64,000 nt of DNA from Platerodrilus igneus. Taxonomy: Eukaryota > Arthropoda > Insecta > Coleoptera > Lycidae. A program made the position numbers and the translations under genes. Location: the NCBI GenBank assembly GCA_036346225.1, contig JARFIW010001215.1, positions 3,358,501 to 3,422,500 on the forward strand. Direction: 5' to 3'. Below are positions 21,200 through 32,455 of this stretch, in pieces (within the stretch, counting starts at the first letter, position 1; each line of letters begins with the position of its first letter). Under the pieces are notes generated by a model that saw only the letters and a program-made list of their open reading frames with translations, was not told where the DNA came from and did not search any database.

Positions 21200-21990
21200 T
21201 CGATTCAGACTTTTGTTTATTCTCACGAGCGTAACTGTTTGTTCGTCTCACTGCTTGCCGTTCTTCGACATTATCAGCGTCATCACTATCGTAGGGTGTT
21301 AACTCGTTAATATGCACCACTACCATTCTTTTTTTTGGGATCTCGCAAATCCGATATACCACGTCGTTTAATCGTTTTTATAACTTCGTGTGGATCCTCC
21401 CAGTGTTTCTGTAACTTTGGCGATAATTCACGCTTCCGTAGCCAGACGCGATTGCCTTCTTGACAACCAGAATCGTGCGTTTTGATGTCGTATCTTGTCT
21501 TCATTTGCTCGCTTTCGAACTGGATATCTTTCCTAAAGTTTTCTACCATGCTGTGCATTTTGCGCTTGAGCGTCTCCGCGTAGATCTCCTACACGATTTC
21601 ATCTCCGGGCTTACATCTAAACTCCAGGTTATATGTTTAACGTATTTCACGTTCAAGCACAGCACATACATGTGCTTCGCCTGTGCTCTCGTGAACCGAA
21701 GACGGATAAGCCTATAAAAATAGATATAAACATCGTGTCCAGTCTCTCTCATGCGCGAAAACTTTCTTGTAAAGGCTCTACCATACCATCAAAATGTTAG
21801 TTCAATTGTCTTGTTCGGGTCTTTCTCATCGCCATCAACCGGCACACTTCTTAGATTAACACGGACTCACTCGAAATTTTAGTCTTAATCGATGTGCAAC
21901 TCCATATGAACTCCGAAACGGCAGAACAGTTTCTTTACCAGCACGTCAGCGATGGCTGCAACTTCTTGGTTTGGTATAGCATATTTCTTT
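21200..21990 (-). pseudogene. pol: gypsy copy C integrase core and C-terminus
   Basis: The minus strand reads, over several frames, YAIPNQEVAAIADVLVKKLF and RFGVHMELHID (integrase core between catalytic Asp residues), then a tail (21558-21307 and 21362-21129) with HDSGCQEGNRVWLRK and SPKLQKHWEDPHEVIK, which is the GPY/F-type DNA-contacting module, then MVVVHINELTPYDSDDAD. The last frame runs without a stop up to the macrodomain. Confidence 0.8.
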
Positions 21991-22245
21991 GGATTCAGCT
22001 CTATATTTTCCCTAGATTTTTAAAACGCTTCTTCTAAATTTTGCAAGTATTTTTCCAATGACGATCACGTCATCCAATTATACAAGACACGTTTTCCACG
22101 ACAGCCCACGCAAGATGTTAGCCTCTGAACACTTGACGCTGACAGGAGTGTTGCAAAGACCAAATTGAATACCTGTAAATTGCCATAGGCCAGTACCAAT
22201 AGTTAAAGCAGTCTTTTCCGGATCTCTGGTTTCCATATCCACTTG

Positions 22246-22503
22246 TCAGTAGTCACTCTTTAAATCCAAGGTTGAGAAACACCGTGACCCTAAAAGTGTA
22301 TCTAGGGTATCGTCAACGTTTGGAACTGGGTTGCTGTTCTTCTTGGTCATATTCAATCGTCTGTAGTCCACACAAAATCTTATTTGTCTATTCTTCTTCC
22401 TAACAAACACAACAAAAGTTGCCCAAGAGCTATCAAAGTGCTCAATCACTACTTGCCCCTCCATATCTCCAATCATTTTCTCAGTTTCCTCGCGTTTGGT
22501 CAA
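22246..22503 (-). pseudogene. pol: gypsy copy C reverse transcriptase fragment
   Basis: The minus frame has MIGDMEGQVVIEHFDSSWA, then IRFCVDYRRLN and FSTLDLKSDY (RT blocks with the first catalytic Asp). The motif set is close to copy D. The YLDD region continues in another frame just below 22246. Confidence 0.85.
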
Positions 22504-22969
22504 TGGGAGTTATCTCGGCTTCTGTTTTATTGACCATGCACTTCTTCTATCGATTCTGTGCTTAACTATTGCTGTTTTTCCTAATTAACCCCGTCGACCG
22601 CGAGTACGTCGCCGTACCGTCGGATTAAGTTTTTGAGTTCTGTCTGTGGTTGTTATTCAGGATACATAGTGTCTTCAACTTCCCTAACAACTTCGCTGAA
22701 TCGTCTTTGGGAATGGCTTGTTCTGAACACCGTCACACCCCGCCACGTGAACAACCAAGAACACCACCCAACCGTTGTATTGTTTTCAACCGAAATTGTA
22801 GTCATTGGCGTTTAAGATCGTAACAGACGTACCATTCATCACTTTGGTCAAAGGATTGTCCACTAACACGCTCATTTCAAGTGATTCGTCAGAAACCGGT
22901 TCAATAACGCGCATAAAGCATTTCTAGAGACTACCATCCAAGCGTCCCATCACCATACTTTCTGTCCTT

Positions 22970-23182
22970 CTAGGTAGGATAATGTAGTCCGTCAGACAAA
23001 CTCGCACAGACACGTCTGCTTAGTAAAACAGCACTTCCTTCTTTCACTATCATGGCATACTCTTTCATATTTACATGGAATCCATACTTTTTCAGGATAT
23101 CTATTCCTAAGATAACTTCTTCGACTACAAGATAAGCAACGACGATAGAAGCAAAGAAGACATAAAGTGTAGGCTGGCACAA
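22970..23182 (-). pseudogene. pol: gypsy copy C protease fragment
   Basis: The C-terminal retropepsin motif VILGIDILKKYGFHVNM is readable; the catalytic N-terminus is missing. It marks the truncated left end of copy C. Confidence 0.7.
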
Positions 23183-23254
23183 GTAAAAAAAGCTGTTGTG
23201 AAAAAGAAAATTTTGATGACATCAAAAATAGATTTAAATATTAGACAAATATTT

Positions 23255-23915
23255 TTAAAGGTTTTGTATGGGACGTGGCTCTGTAAATAATTGAAACGTG
23301 AACGATAGGTCTGGAGAGAAGAGAATAGATGCCTCCGAAATGTAGTGTTGCAGACGTATTTTACAGATTAGGTGGGTAGATTGAGTTTCAAATGAGAAGG
23401 TATTGAGACGCATTGGTAAGAAGAGAACACTCTGGCGAAATGTAAAGAAGAGGATGATTGGACATACCTTGAGACACACAGGATTGCTTAATATTAGAAA
23501 AAAATGTGGTGGGTAAAAATGGTAAAGGCACCCGAGGCTCGAATATGGTAAACAAATTCAGGTAGATGTAAAATGTATTAGTTATGTATCAATGAAGCAG
23601 TTAGCTCAGTATAGGTTAGCATGAAGAGCTGGATCAAACCAGTCTGCGAACTAAAAACCCAACAACCTAACAATCCCGATTATAAAAATTGGTGGGAAAA
23701 TCGAATCTTAAATGAGGATGTATTGCGGCAATAGATGAGAAAGGGTTCTGTGGCGAAATATAAAGAAAGGAAGCGATAGAATCATTAGATATATCTTATA
23801 CAGGATCTTATACAGGATTGATTAATTATATGTTAGAGAGAAATGTGATGGGTAAAATGGTAGAAGCAGACAGACGTTTGAATATGATGAACAAATTCAG
23901 ATGGATGTAGGATAT
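23255..23915 (+). mobile_element. RTE-like non-LTR 3' ends, two overlapping pieces
   Basis: The plus strand at about 23,315-23,640 reads the C-terminal block of an RTE-like ORF: EMxCCRRILQIRWVD, KVLRRIGKKRTLWRNVKKR and RHTGLLNI, then VKQLAQYRLAWRA-like residues. A second, more decayed copy of the same part (ERVLWRNIKKGSDRIIRYI and so on) follows at about 23,690-23,915, right up to the LTR of copy A. It could be an internal duplication or two insertions. Confidence 0.7.
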
Positions 23916-24570
23916 TGTAGTGGCGTTTAGTCTATCTCTGACCCAAATAATTACTTTAGATTGTAATTGAATCGTTTGTACACAACAAATGACTGAAGGG
24001 GCCTGCAGGATCACTTCTTTCGCGAGGACTTGATTGACAGGTACAAGAGTTTTGCATTTAAGAGTTATTTAGATTACAATAGGTACATTCGAGATGTTAT
24101 TTGGATAATTTCTGGAATGTTCTCGACATAACTAGTGCAATTGAGTAAAGTACAGATAACCATTAAGGGGTTTGAAGGTTCAGTTCTAATTAAAGCTTTA
24201 ATTACACTATGATATTTATTTCAAAGCTTTGAAAGTCGTGATATGGAATACACTAGTTTCAAATAATGCTAAATATAAATTGCTTTAAGTAACATAAATT
24301 CCTGTAGTGATTGATATAAATTTATTATAGTGATCGATATAAATTAATAACAAGTGCTTGGATAGGTGATTATAGTGTTTCAATAATAAGTAATTAAGAA
24401 GATAGCAGTGAAGTGTTAAGAAGATAATACTTGTACTGCAAGCGATTAGCTGGAAATAAATTGTAGAGCCATTATAAAAATTTTACTGTAGCCACGAGTA
24501 GTTGAAAAGAGTTGTACAACCGGTTTGATAATAAAAAACCGTTGTTTGCGCAAATAGACATCTCGCTACA
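23916..24570 (+). repeat. 5' LTR of gypsy copy A
   Basis: 655 bp, perfect 5-bp inverted ends TGTAG/CTACA. It is similar along its length to 56619-57196 and to the minus-strand block at 60540-60905, and its start matches 20526. A likely polyadenylation signal is aataaa near 24531. Confidence 0.88.
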
Positions 24571-24590
24571 TTGGTGTCAAGTTGTGGGGT
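24571..24590 (+). promoter_or_regulatory. putative primer-binding site
   Basis: Directly after the LTR end comes ttggtgtcaagttgtgggg. tggtgtca...gtggg resembles primer sites complementary to tRNA-Leu 3' ends used by 412/mdg1-like elements. The match is judged by eye only. Confidence 0.45.
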
Positions 24591-24626
24591 TGTAGTGAAA
24601 AAGTCACTTGAACGATTTTTATTTAC

Positions 24627-25690
24627 ATGCCTGAAACTCGTAAACAAAAACAGGAAATGGATACTGAAACCCATCCCTTTCGGAAAAAGTTCAAGTCAAC
24701 CGTTGAGGAAAACAGCAAAACGCTGCAAGCCTGAGAAAAACTGAACCAGACCCCCGCCAATTTACAGAAACATACCAAAGAACAGAACCGAAGCTGTCAG
24801 CAAAATTAGAAGAAAAATTACTAGAAAATGCGGAGAAACAGGAAAGAATCTCCGCAAACCTTGCAGAAAAACTTAACCGAACCGCCGTTATTTACAGAAA
24901 AATTTCACAGCAGAATTAGACCAGAATGCAAAAGCGATTGCATTAAAACTAATGGCAAATTACATAAATTGAGAGATGAATATACACGACGCTAAAAATC
25001 CGCGGAAAACCTGAAAGCCAAATGTTTCGGCAACTTACAGAAAATGGAATCAAATTTTTTAAAAGATTTATTAGAAAACTCGCAGAAGCTGGACGCAAGA
25101 TTTTCGAAAAAACTTTTAAAAGCTTCGCGTAAAATGTAATTAGTAGTACCTAGGACGGAAGGCTGGATTAATTTTCTAACGGTACAAGTACCATAATCCT
25201 CAGCACTTGTAATATATGCGCACGCCCCAGAGTTTAAGAACGTCAAGGAAGGCAAACTGACGTCAAGCATTAGAGTAAAATCACGCAGATTTGTTGGAAA
25301 GTCGCTTTGGCAGACATATTTTAAATAATTCGAGGCTAGCGCGCGAGATAACGGTTGATACGATGATGAAAGGGCAACCGCTTTGACTGTCGCGTTACAA
25401 GATGTGGCTTTAAATATTCTGCAGATCATATTTAATCATGACCACAAAAGCTACGTGGCTTTAACATCAAGACTAGAAACAAGGCACCGCAATTCTCATC
25501 TGCAACAAGTGTATTACGCTTAAGTGAAGAACCGTTACCAAAAAGCCAGCAAAATGTTTGTAAGAGTTTGAAACAGATATTGCTCGCTTAGTAAGAACAG
25601 CCTACCCAACAGACAGCTGGTAGTACTGACCTGCTTGATGGGATACCCGACGAGGAAATCCAGCAGGCGCTACTGAGTCCAAAGAAGTGT
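24627..25690 (+). pseudogene. gag: gypsy copy A gag remnant
   Basis: ATG 24627 opens MPETRKQKQEMDTETHP and runs into repeated Lys/Leu/Glu/Asn units, a decayed coiled coil comparable to 4149-4607. From 25,250 the plus strand shows the capsid-like block (SLWQTYFKQFEASARDNG in broken frames), then ALTVALQDVALNIL, RLETRHRNSHLQQVY and DEEIQQAL at about 25,670. Many stops and shifts. The frame is then joined to RT thumb sequence by deletion. Confidence 0.75.
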
Positions 25691-26340
25691 GATTTGCTAG
25701 GCGAACAGTAATATACCTAGGACACATAGTTTCACGCAACGGAGTCAGGCCAGACCCGGAAAGTATTAAAGCGATACAAGAGTGGTGGACGCCAAAAAAT
25801 AAACATTACCTACGCAATTTCCTGGGATTGGGCACTTACTATAAAAGATTCGTTTCCGGATTTACGGATATTGCCAAGGTGACTAAAAATGGGCGTGATT
25901 ACGTTTGAGATGAAGTTGGCCAAAATGCGTTCCACAAATTAAGCATTCATTGACAATAGCTACAGTCTTAAGTAATCCTCGATCGGAAGGCAAATTTAGC
26001 TTGGATACAGATGCATGCAATGTCGCCATTGGAACTGTAATAACTCATATGCAAGACAAGCTAAGGAAAGTCATTGGTTACTATAGCAAGGTGCTTTTGA
26101 AACTGGAACGAGATTATTGCATTAAAAGAAAGAAACTGTTGTCTGTGGTAAAATCCGTAGAGCAAGTTCAGTACCTCTACAAGAAAAATTTCACCTAAGA
26201 ATCGAATATACCGCCCTGAAATGGTTGTTACAGTGTATAAACCCCTTAAGGCAAGTTGACAGATGTATAGAAAGGCTGCAGGAGCATGACTTCGACACAA
26301 GTCATCATAATGTGGATGCGCTTTCGAGACTACCTTACTC
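25680..26340 (+). pseudogene. pol: gypsy copy A RT thumb and RNase H
   Basis: SPKKCDLL followed after a shift by YLGHIVSRNGVRPDP and YLRNFLGLGTYYKRFV is the RT thumb/connection block. The frame at 25950-26198 carries FSLDTDACNVAIGTV (RNase H, first catalytic Asp region). About 26,270-26,340 gives RLQEHDFDTSHHNVDALSR, the RNase H end with the Asp of DALSR. Frames are broken between blocks and the palm is deleted. Confidence 0.85.
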
Positions 26341-26599
26341 CGAAGATTGTAGTCATTGCTCATGGTTAGAACAAAAGTGGGTTGGATTACCGTGATCAAT
26401 GGCGATTGGCGGTCTCTACAGTTGCGAACCGAACAAACGAATAACAAAGATCTAGGTTTCATTCTGGATAGGAAAACCAGAGTAGATCGTTTATCCTGGC
26501 AAAACACTACCTCATTGAGTAGCGTCGTACTGGATACAATGATTTTCCGTGAAAGTAGATAATTAAATTTTGTGCGATTCCTGTGAATGGAGAGGGAAC

Positions 26600-27480
26600 C
26601 GTGAGCTCCAATGAGGCAATACAATGTGGGAAGCCCTTTTGAAAGAGTGGTAATCGATATTGACGGTTCATTCCCTGAAACTGACTCCGGAAATAAATAC
26701 ATCTTGGTAGCCGTGGGCTATTTTACTAAATAGATCAAAACGTATGCTATACCAAACCAAGAAACTGCAACAGTCGCTGACGTGCTGATAAAGAAACTGT
26801 TCTGCCGTTTCGGAGTTCATATGGAGTTGCACGTCGATCAGGGCAGAAATTTTGAGTCTGCGTTAATCCAAGAAGTTTGCCGGTTGATGAAGATGAGAAA
26901 GACCCGAATAACAACATTGCACTTACATTTGGATGGTGTGGTAGAGCGTATGAACCGTACCTAGAACAAGTCTCCAAACATAAAACAGATCGGGAATAAA
27001 GTTTACATCTATTTTTATAGTCCTATCCGTCTTCGGTTCACGATAGTACGGGAGAAGCACATGTTTGTGCTATGCTTAAACGTAAGATACGTTCAACATA
27101 TGACCTTGAGTTTGGATGTAAGCCCGGAGATGGCATGGTGTGGAAGAGCTATGTTGAGACGCTCAAGTACAAAATGCATAGCATCCATAGTGGCCTTAAG
27201 AAAAATATCTAAATCACAAGAGATCGGATGAAAACAAGATACAAAATCAAAACGCAAATTTCTGGTTGTCCTGAAGGCAACCACGCCTGGCTATACAATC
27301 CCAAACGTAAGCGTGGATCGTCGCTAAAGTTACAGAGATCTTAGAAGAGTCCATACGAAGTTATAAAAAGAATCAACGAAGTGGTATATCGAATTCGTGA
27401 GCTCCCAAACGGAAGAATAATAGTGGTGCATGTTAGTCGTTTAACACCCTACGATAGTACTGGCACCGAAAATTCCAAAG
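26600..27480 (+). pseudogene. pol: gypsy copy A integrase
   Basis: The core starts near 26,640 with FERVVIDIDGSFPETDSGN (first Asp) and continues through FCRFGVHMELHVDQGRNFE (second Asp, HVDQG) to LDGVVERMNRT (Glu) at about 26,950. The tail covers 27,100-27,480 and ends RIIVVHVSRLTPYDS. One TAG at 26,730 and several shifts are present. The last part is in the same frame as the macrodomain, separated by a single TAA at 27525-27527. Confidence 0.85.
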
Positions 27481-27596
27481 AACGACAAACAATAAGAAGA
27501 GCAAACAGTTATGCTTGTAAAAATTAACAAAAGTCTGGATCGAGCTATGACTGGTTCATGTCTTTGTACATCGACACAGGCAAAGCGAGATTTGGA

Positions 27597-28020
27597 GTCA
27601 CAAAAAAGATTCAGGGTGATCTATTCGATGTCTCATCGGAATACTTTCTGGCACATTGCATAGCAGCGAGTCTTTATATACGCCGAAGACTTGCACGCAT
27701 GTTTAAGAATAAATTTGGTGCTCTGGATCAACTGCGACGATATCAGTCGGGGGTTTGGAAATACCATCGGGCTAAAGGACCGACTTCGTGGCATTTACTA
27801 CCTGCCGAATAAGCAATGGCCCTCTGGTAAATCGGGTTACCAGAATCTAAAGCACGCGTTAGTGGACCTCAGGGAGCAGATGATCAAATTTGGAGACACG
27901 AAGTTGATCATACGCGGAATCGGTTGTGGGTTCAATGGATTGGACTAGAGGGTGGTATGAAATATACTAGAGGTACTATTCCAGGAAGCGGTAATCCAGA
28001 TCCTGACGTATGGTTACAAT
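27597..28020 (+). pseudogene. TARG1/OARD1-like macrodomain, copy A
   Basis: In frame with the integrase tail: KARFGVTKKIQGDLFDV, then EYFLAHCIAAS and FKNKFGALDQL, all matching TARG1-type macrodomains. After a frameshift near 27,745 come RGIYYLPNKQWPSGK (with the Lys that aligns to the TARG1 active-site Lys), YQNLKHALVDLREQM and GIGCGFNGLD. The catalytic Asp aligns with Asn here, and the following Trp is a stop. The C-terminal strand LTYGYN ends at 28020. The domain normally binds ADP-ribose and hydrolyses its ester link to Glu/Asp. This copy is decayed but its position is informative. Confidence 0.88.
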
Positions 28021-28055
28021 GCAAATGGTACGGCGCCTGCTATGAATAGCGTTTA

Positions 28056-28425
28056 TTGCTAATTCTATCAACATTGATCCGATGACCCGAAAACAGACTG
28101 AAACGTGACCAGGTGATCCGGGACCCGAAGTGATTTAAACTGCCCAAGTGATCCGAACTGGCCCAAACTGACCCGGTGACCCGAATTGACCCGGTGACCC
28201 GAAGTGATTCGAACTGCCCAGGTAACCCGAAGTGACCTGGATGACCCAGTGATCCGAAGTGGTCCAAAATGTCCCGGTGACCAGAAGTGCCTCTGTGACC
28301 TGATGACCCGGTGACCCGGTAACCCGAACTGACCCGATAATCTGAACTGACCCGTAAATCCATACTTACCCGATAACCAGAACTGACAGACCTGGCCAAT
28401 CAAGCGCAGTGGTTTAAACTGACCC
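28056..28425. repeat. GC-rich minisatellite
   Basis: Imperfect short units built on gtgacccg, gtgatccgaa and aactgaccc, about 9-18 bp each, fill the interval. Both strands stay open by chance because of the repeat, giving Gly/Ser/His-rich frames that are not genes. It replaces the expected 3' LTR of gypsy copy A. Confidence 0.85.
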
Positions 28426-29497
28426 CAAGTTCTAAACTGTTCCGGAAACGCGAATTCAATATCGGAATTTAAAACACTAAAGTGAACCGAATTTTCGGTG
28501 ATGTCTTTAAGTCTACATGATTTAGGAAGGGATTAATAAGTAGTAAAGAAGAAAGGGCTTAACGAAACTCCGTTTATTAGGATATACAATTCAAGACAAT
28601 AGATTACAAAAAGGAATATAACTATTAACTTTTAACGGTGTAGTTTGATTTTCAAATCTACAGAAAACTCGTATAACTATTAAACCTATTAGTATTTACG
28701 GTACATAATGTGACCCATTTCTGAAAGAAAAAGATAGTGTTTTTAACAGAGTCTGCAAAGAGCATGCAGAATAAATCTTTTATTCAGGAAGACCTGAGAC
28801 AACAGAGCGCAATTCTTATACACGTTACTAAGTGTGCTAAATTGGGACAAATAGTATGGAACAAAACATTACTGCTGGAATCAAGTCCGTCATATTTTAC
28901 AGTTAACAAATTAGGGCACACTATGCATTTCCAATTACTGGTTACAAAAAGCATCGCAAAAGAAGATATGAATTAAAATTGTAAAATTGGAATTAAATTA
29001 AATATGTGTAAAACAACTCCTACTAAGCATAAGGAAATTATAGTTCTTTAATTGTAAAAACACGCATATTTTATATTATATAAAAATTAAAATTAGATAC
29101 AGAATATTAATTAATTGCAACAAACTGGTATGAATGCTTGTCTGAGTAAAATAACTGTAAGATATCCTAACAGCCAAAGATAAGTGACCTTAGAAGGTAG
29201 CCGAAACATGATAGCTTCAAATATTGTAAAGCCTGTTTGAAGTTTAAGCTTTGAGCTTGAGAAATGGTTTGTATGCAAAAGGAAAAGTTACAGAGGTGGC
29301 TTTTTGAATGATACGACGTTAAAGATTCAACTACATATCAAAACCTAAGATTAACAACTTCTAAGTTTTGCTAAAAATCTAAGCTATGCATCAACGGAAT
29401 TAAGGGTCACTCATCGGCTTTGCTTCTAGTTAAAAAATTTGACTAACATCCTAAACATAAATTAATATCTAACGATGAAGTTTGGGTTAAACAATTT
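28426..29497. other. intronic AT-rich sequence
   Basis: A plus frame at 28737-28976 has no recognisable motif. No element ends were seen. The region leads into the 370-bp satellite, and its last 200 bp already have isolated similarity to the satellite monomer. Confidence 0.4.
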
Positions 29498-32455
29498 TCT
29501 ACGTGTTTTACACGCTAAGATGTTATTTATAAACAAAATTCTATTTTTTAGGGGTTGCATCAAGGTAAGAGTTGTTCCTGAGTCAGAAGCAAGGGTATAA
29601 CCTAAAACTTTGTAAAAAGCTAGATGAAGCTGGCCTAAGATCTCGACAGACAAGGCGAAATCTGAATTTTGAGCTACAGAACAAGAATTGCTATGTGTTG
29701 AAAAAATACAAAAGATTTAAACTCCAAGAAATTCTGGATTAAATACCTATGTTAAGTCTCAAAAAAGATTTTGACAACCTAATAATCTGGCTTGTAAGAA
29801 TTTTGTCTGTCCAAGACTTAAAAGGGCTGTAACTCTGAAGGTTTTTTTGACTTGAAAACTTTGAGTATATTTAAATTCCTCCTGTTTTTTATAAACAAAC
29901 TTCTAATTTCTGAGGGTTGAATCTAGGCGAGGGTTGTTCCTGAGTCGAAATCAAGAGTATAACCTAAAACTTTGTAAAAAGTTAGATGAAGTAGTCTAAG
30001 ATCTCTACAAACAAGGCGAACTCTGAATTTTGAGCTACAGAGCAAGGATTGCTGTGGGCTGAAAAATTACAAAAGATTTAAACTCCAGGAAATTCTGGAT
30101 TAGATACATATGTTAAGTCTCAAAAAAGGTTTTGACAACATAAAAATCTGGTTTGTAAGAATTTTGTCTGTCCAAGGCTCAAAAGGGCTGTAACTCTGAG
30201 AGTTTTGTCTTACTTGAAAACCTTGAGTATATTTAAATTCCTTGTGTTTTCACGCTAAGATGTTATTTAATAACAAAATTCTAATTTCTGGGGGTTAAAT
30301 CTAGGTAAGGGTTGTTCCTGAGTCAGAAGCAAGAGTATAATCTAAAACTTCGTAAAAAGCTAGATGAAGGTAGTCTAAGATCTCGACAAACAAGGCAAAA
30401 TCTGAATTTCGAGCTACGGAACAAGAATTGATGTGTTGAAAAATTATAAAATATTTAAACTTCAGTAAATTCTAAAATAAATACATATGTTAAGTCTCAA
30501 AAAAGTTTTGAAAACCTAAAAATCTGTCATGTAAGAATTTTGTCTGTCCAAGGATTTTTGAGTATATTTAAATTCCTTTGGTTTTAAACACTCACATGTT
30601 ATTTAGAAACAAAATTCTAGCTTCTGGTGGTTGACTCTAGGTAAGGGTTGTTTCTGAGTCGAATGCAAGAGGAAAACCTAAGACTTCTTAAAAATTTAGA
30701 TGACGCTAGTCTAAGATCTCGACAAACAAGGCAAAATCTGAATTTTGAACTACAGAGCAAGGGTTAAAAAATTACAAAAGATTTAAACTCTAGGAAATTC
30801 TGGATTAGATACATATGTTAAGTTTCACAAATGGTTTTGACAACCTAAGAATCTGGCTTGTAAGAATTTTGTTTGTCCAGGGCTTGAAAAAGCTGTAACT
30901 CTGAGGATTTTGTCGGACTTAAAAACTTCGAATATATTCAAATTCCTCGTGCTTTACACGCTAAGATGTTATTTATAAACAAAATTATAATTTCTGGGGT
31001 ATGACTCTAGGTAAGGGTCGTTCCTGAGTCAAAAGCAAGAGTATAACCTAAGACTTCGTAAAAAGCTAGATGACGCTAATCTAAGATCTCGACAAATAAG
31101 GCGAAATCTGAATTTTGAGCTACAGAGCAAGGATTGCTGTGTGTTGAAAAATTACAAAAGATTTAAACTCCAGGAAATTCTGGATTAGATACATATGTTA
31201 AGTCTCAAAAAAGGTTTTGACAACATAAAAATCTGGTTTGTAAGAATTTTGTCTGTCCAAGTCTTGAAAGAGCTGTAACTCTGAGAGTTTTGTCCGACTT
31301 GAAAACTTCGAGTATATTTAAATTTCTCGTGTTTCACACGCTCAGTTGTTATTTAGAAACAAAATTCTAATTTCTGGTGGTTGAATCTAGGTAAGGGTTG
31401 TTCCTCAGTCGAAAGCAAGAGTATAACCTAAGACTTGGTAAAAAGCTAGATGACGCTAGTCTAAGATCTCGACAAACCAGGCGAAATTTGAATTTTGAGC
31501 TACTGAACAAGGATTGCTATGTGTTGAAGAATTACAAAAGATTTAAGCTCCAGGAGATTCTGGAATAGATACATATATTAAGTCTTAAAAAAGAGTTTGA
31601 CCACCTAAAAATCTGGTTTGTAAGAATTTTATCTGTCCAGGGCTTGAAAGAGCTGTAACTCTGAGGGATTTGTCAGACTTGAAAGCTTCGAATATATTTA
31701 AATTCTTGGTATTTTATACGCTAAGATGTTATTTATAAACAAAATTCTAATCTCTGGAGGTTGAATCTAGGTAAGGGTTGTTCCTGAGTCAGAAGCAAGA
31801 TTTTAACCTACAACTTGGTAAAAAGCTAGATGAAGCTATCTAAGATCTCGACAAACAAGGCGAAATTTAAATTTTTAGCTACAGCGCATGGATTGCTGTG
31901 TGTTGAAAAATTACAAAAGATTTAAACTCAAGGGATTCTGGATTAGATACATATGTTAAGTCTCAAAAAAAGTTTTGACAACCTAAAAATCTGGCTTGTA
32001 AAAATTTTGTCTGTCCAAGACTTGAAAGGGCTGTAACTCTTACGGTTTTGTCCGACTTGAAAACTTCGAGTATATTTAAATTCCTCGTATTTTACACGCT
32101 AAGATGTTATTTATAAACAAAATGGTAATTTCTGAGGGTTGTTCCTGAGTCGAAAGCCGGAGTATAACTTAAAACTTCGTAAAAAGCTAGATGAAGCTAG
32201 TCTAAGATTTCGACAAACAAGGCGAAATCTGAATTTTGAACTACAGAGCAAGTATTGCTATGTGATGAAAAATTACAAAAGATTTAAACTCCAGGAAATT
32301 TTGGATTAGATACATATGTTAAGTCACAAAAAAGGTTTTGACAACCTAAAAATCTGGCTTGTAAGAATTTGGTCTGTCTAAGTTTTCAAAGGGTTGTAAC
32401 TCTGATTGTTTTGTCCAATTTGAAAACTGCGAGTATATTTAAGTTCCTGAAGTAA
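29498..32455 (+). repeat. ~370-bp tandem satellite, about 8 copies
   Basis: The landmark ctaagatctcgaca and variants recurs at about 29636, 29997, 30376, 30712, 31081, 31460, 31839 and 32202, spacing 336-379 bp. Other landmarks (tacacgctaagatgttattt, gggttgttcctgagtc, aaactccaggaaattctgga) keep the same order in each monomer. No coding potential. It lies inside the large sulfotransferase intron. Confidence 0.92.

Larger units (their letters stand above)
20430..23182 (-). mobile_element. Ty3/gypsy retrotransposon with macrodomain, copy C
   Basis: On the minus strand: protease (23182-22970), RT (22503-22246, then LDDVIVIGK near 22080-22050), a deletion junction near 21990, integrase core and C-terminus (about 21990-21200), macrodomain (21146-20646), and the first ~97 bp of the 3' LTR (20526 to about 20430, starting TGTAGCGG). 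gag and the 5' LTR are missing and RT is joined directly to integrase. It shares integrase, macrodomain and LTR with copies A and B. Confidence 0.88.
23916..28050 (+). mobile_element. Ty3/gypsy retrotransposon with macrodomain, copy A
   Basis: A 5' LTR (23916-24570) is followed by a primer site, decayed gag (24627-25680), a deletion that joins gag to the RT thumb at about 25,675, RNase H (25.95-26.34 kb), integrase (26.6-27.45 kb) and macrodomain (27597-28020). The 3' LTR is not present: a minisatellite starts about 40 bp after the macrodomain. It is the most complete member of the family here and gives the 5' LTR boundary. The flank before the LTR is atat, a possible half of a lost duplication. 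Confidence 0.9.

Noticed and set aside
27558..27812. The post-integrase frame as an env-like or unknown protein
   Set aside because: The ordered GDLF, LAHC, FKNKFG, IYYL and IGCG motifs fit a TARG1-type macrodomain, and no signal peptide or membrane segment is present.
28040..28403. Gly/Ser/His-rich open frames over the minisatellite
   Set aside because: They are produced by the short tandem repeat on the minus strand in two frames; no start context and no conserved domain.
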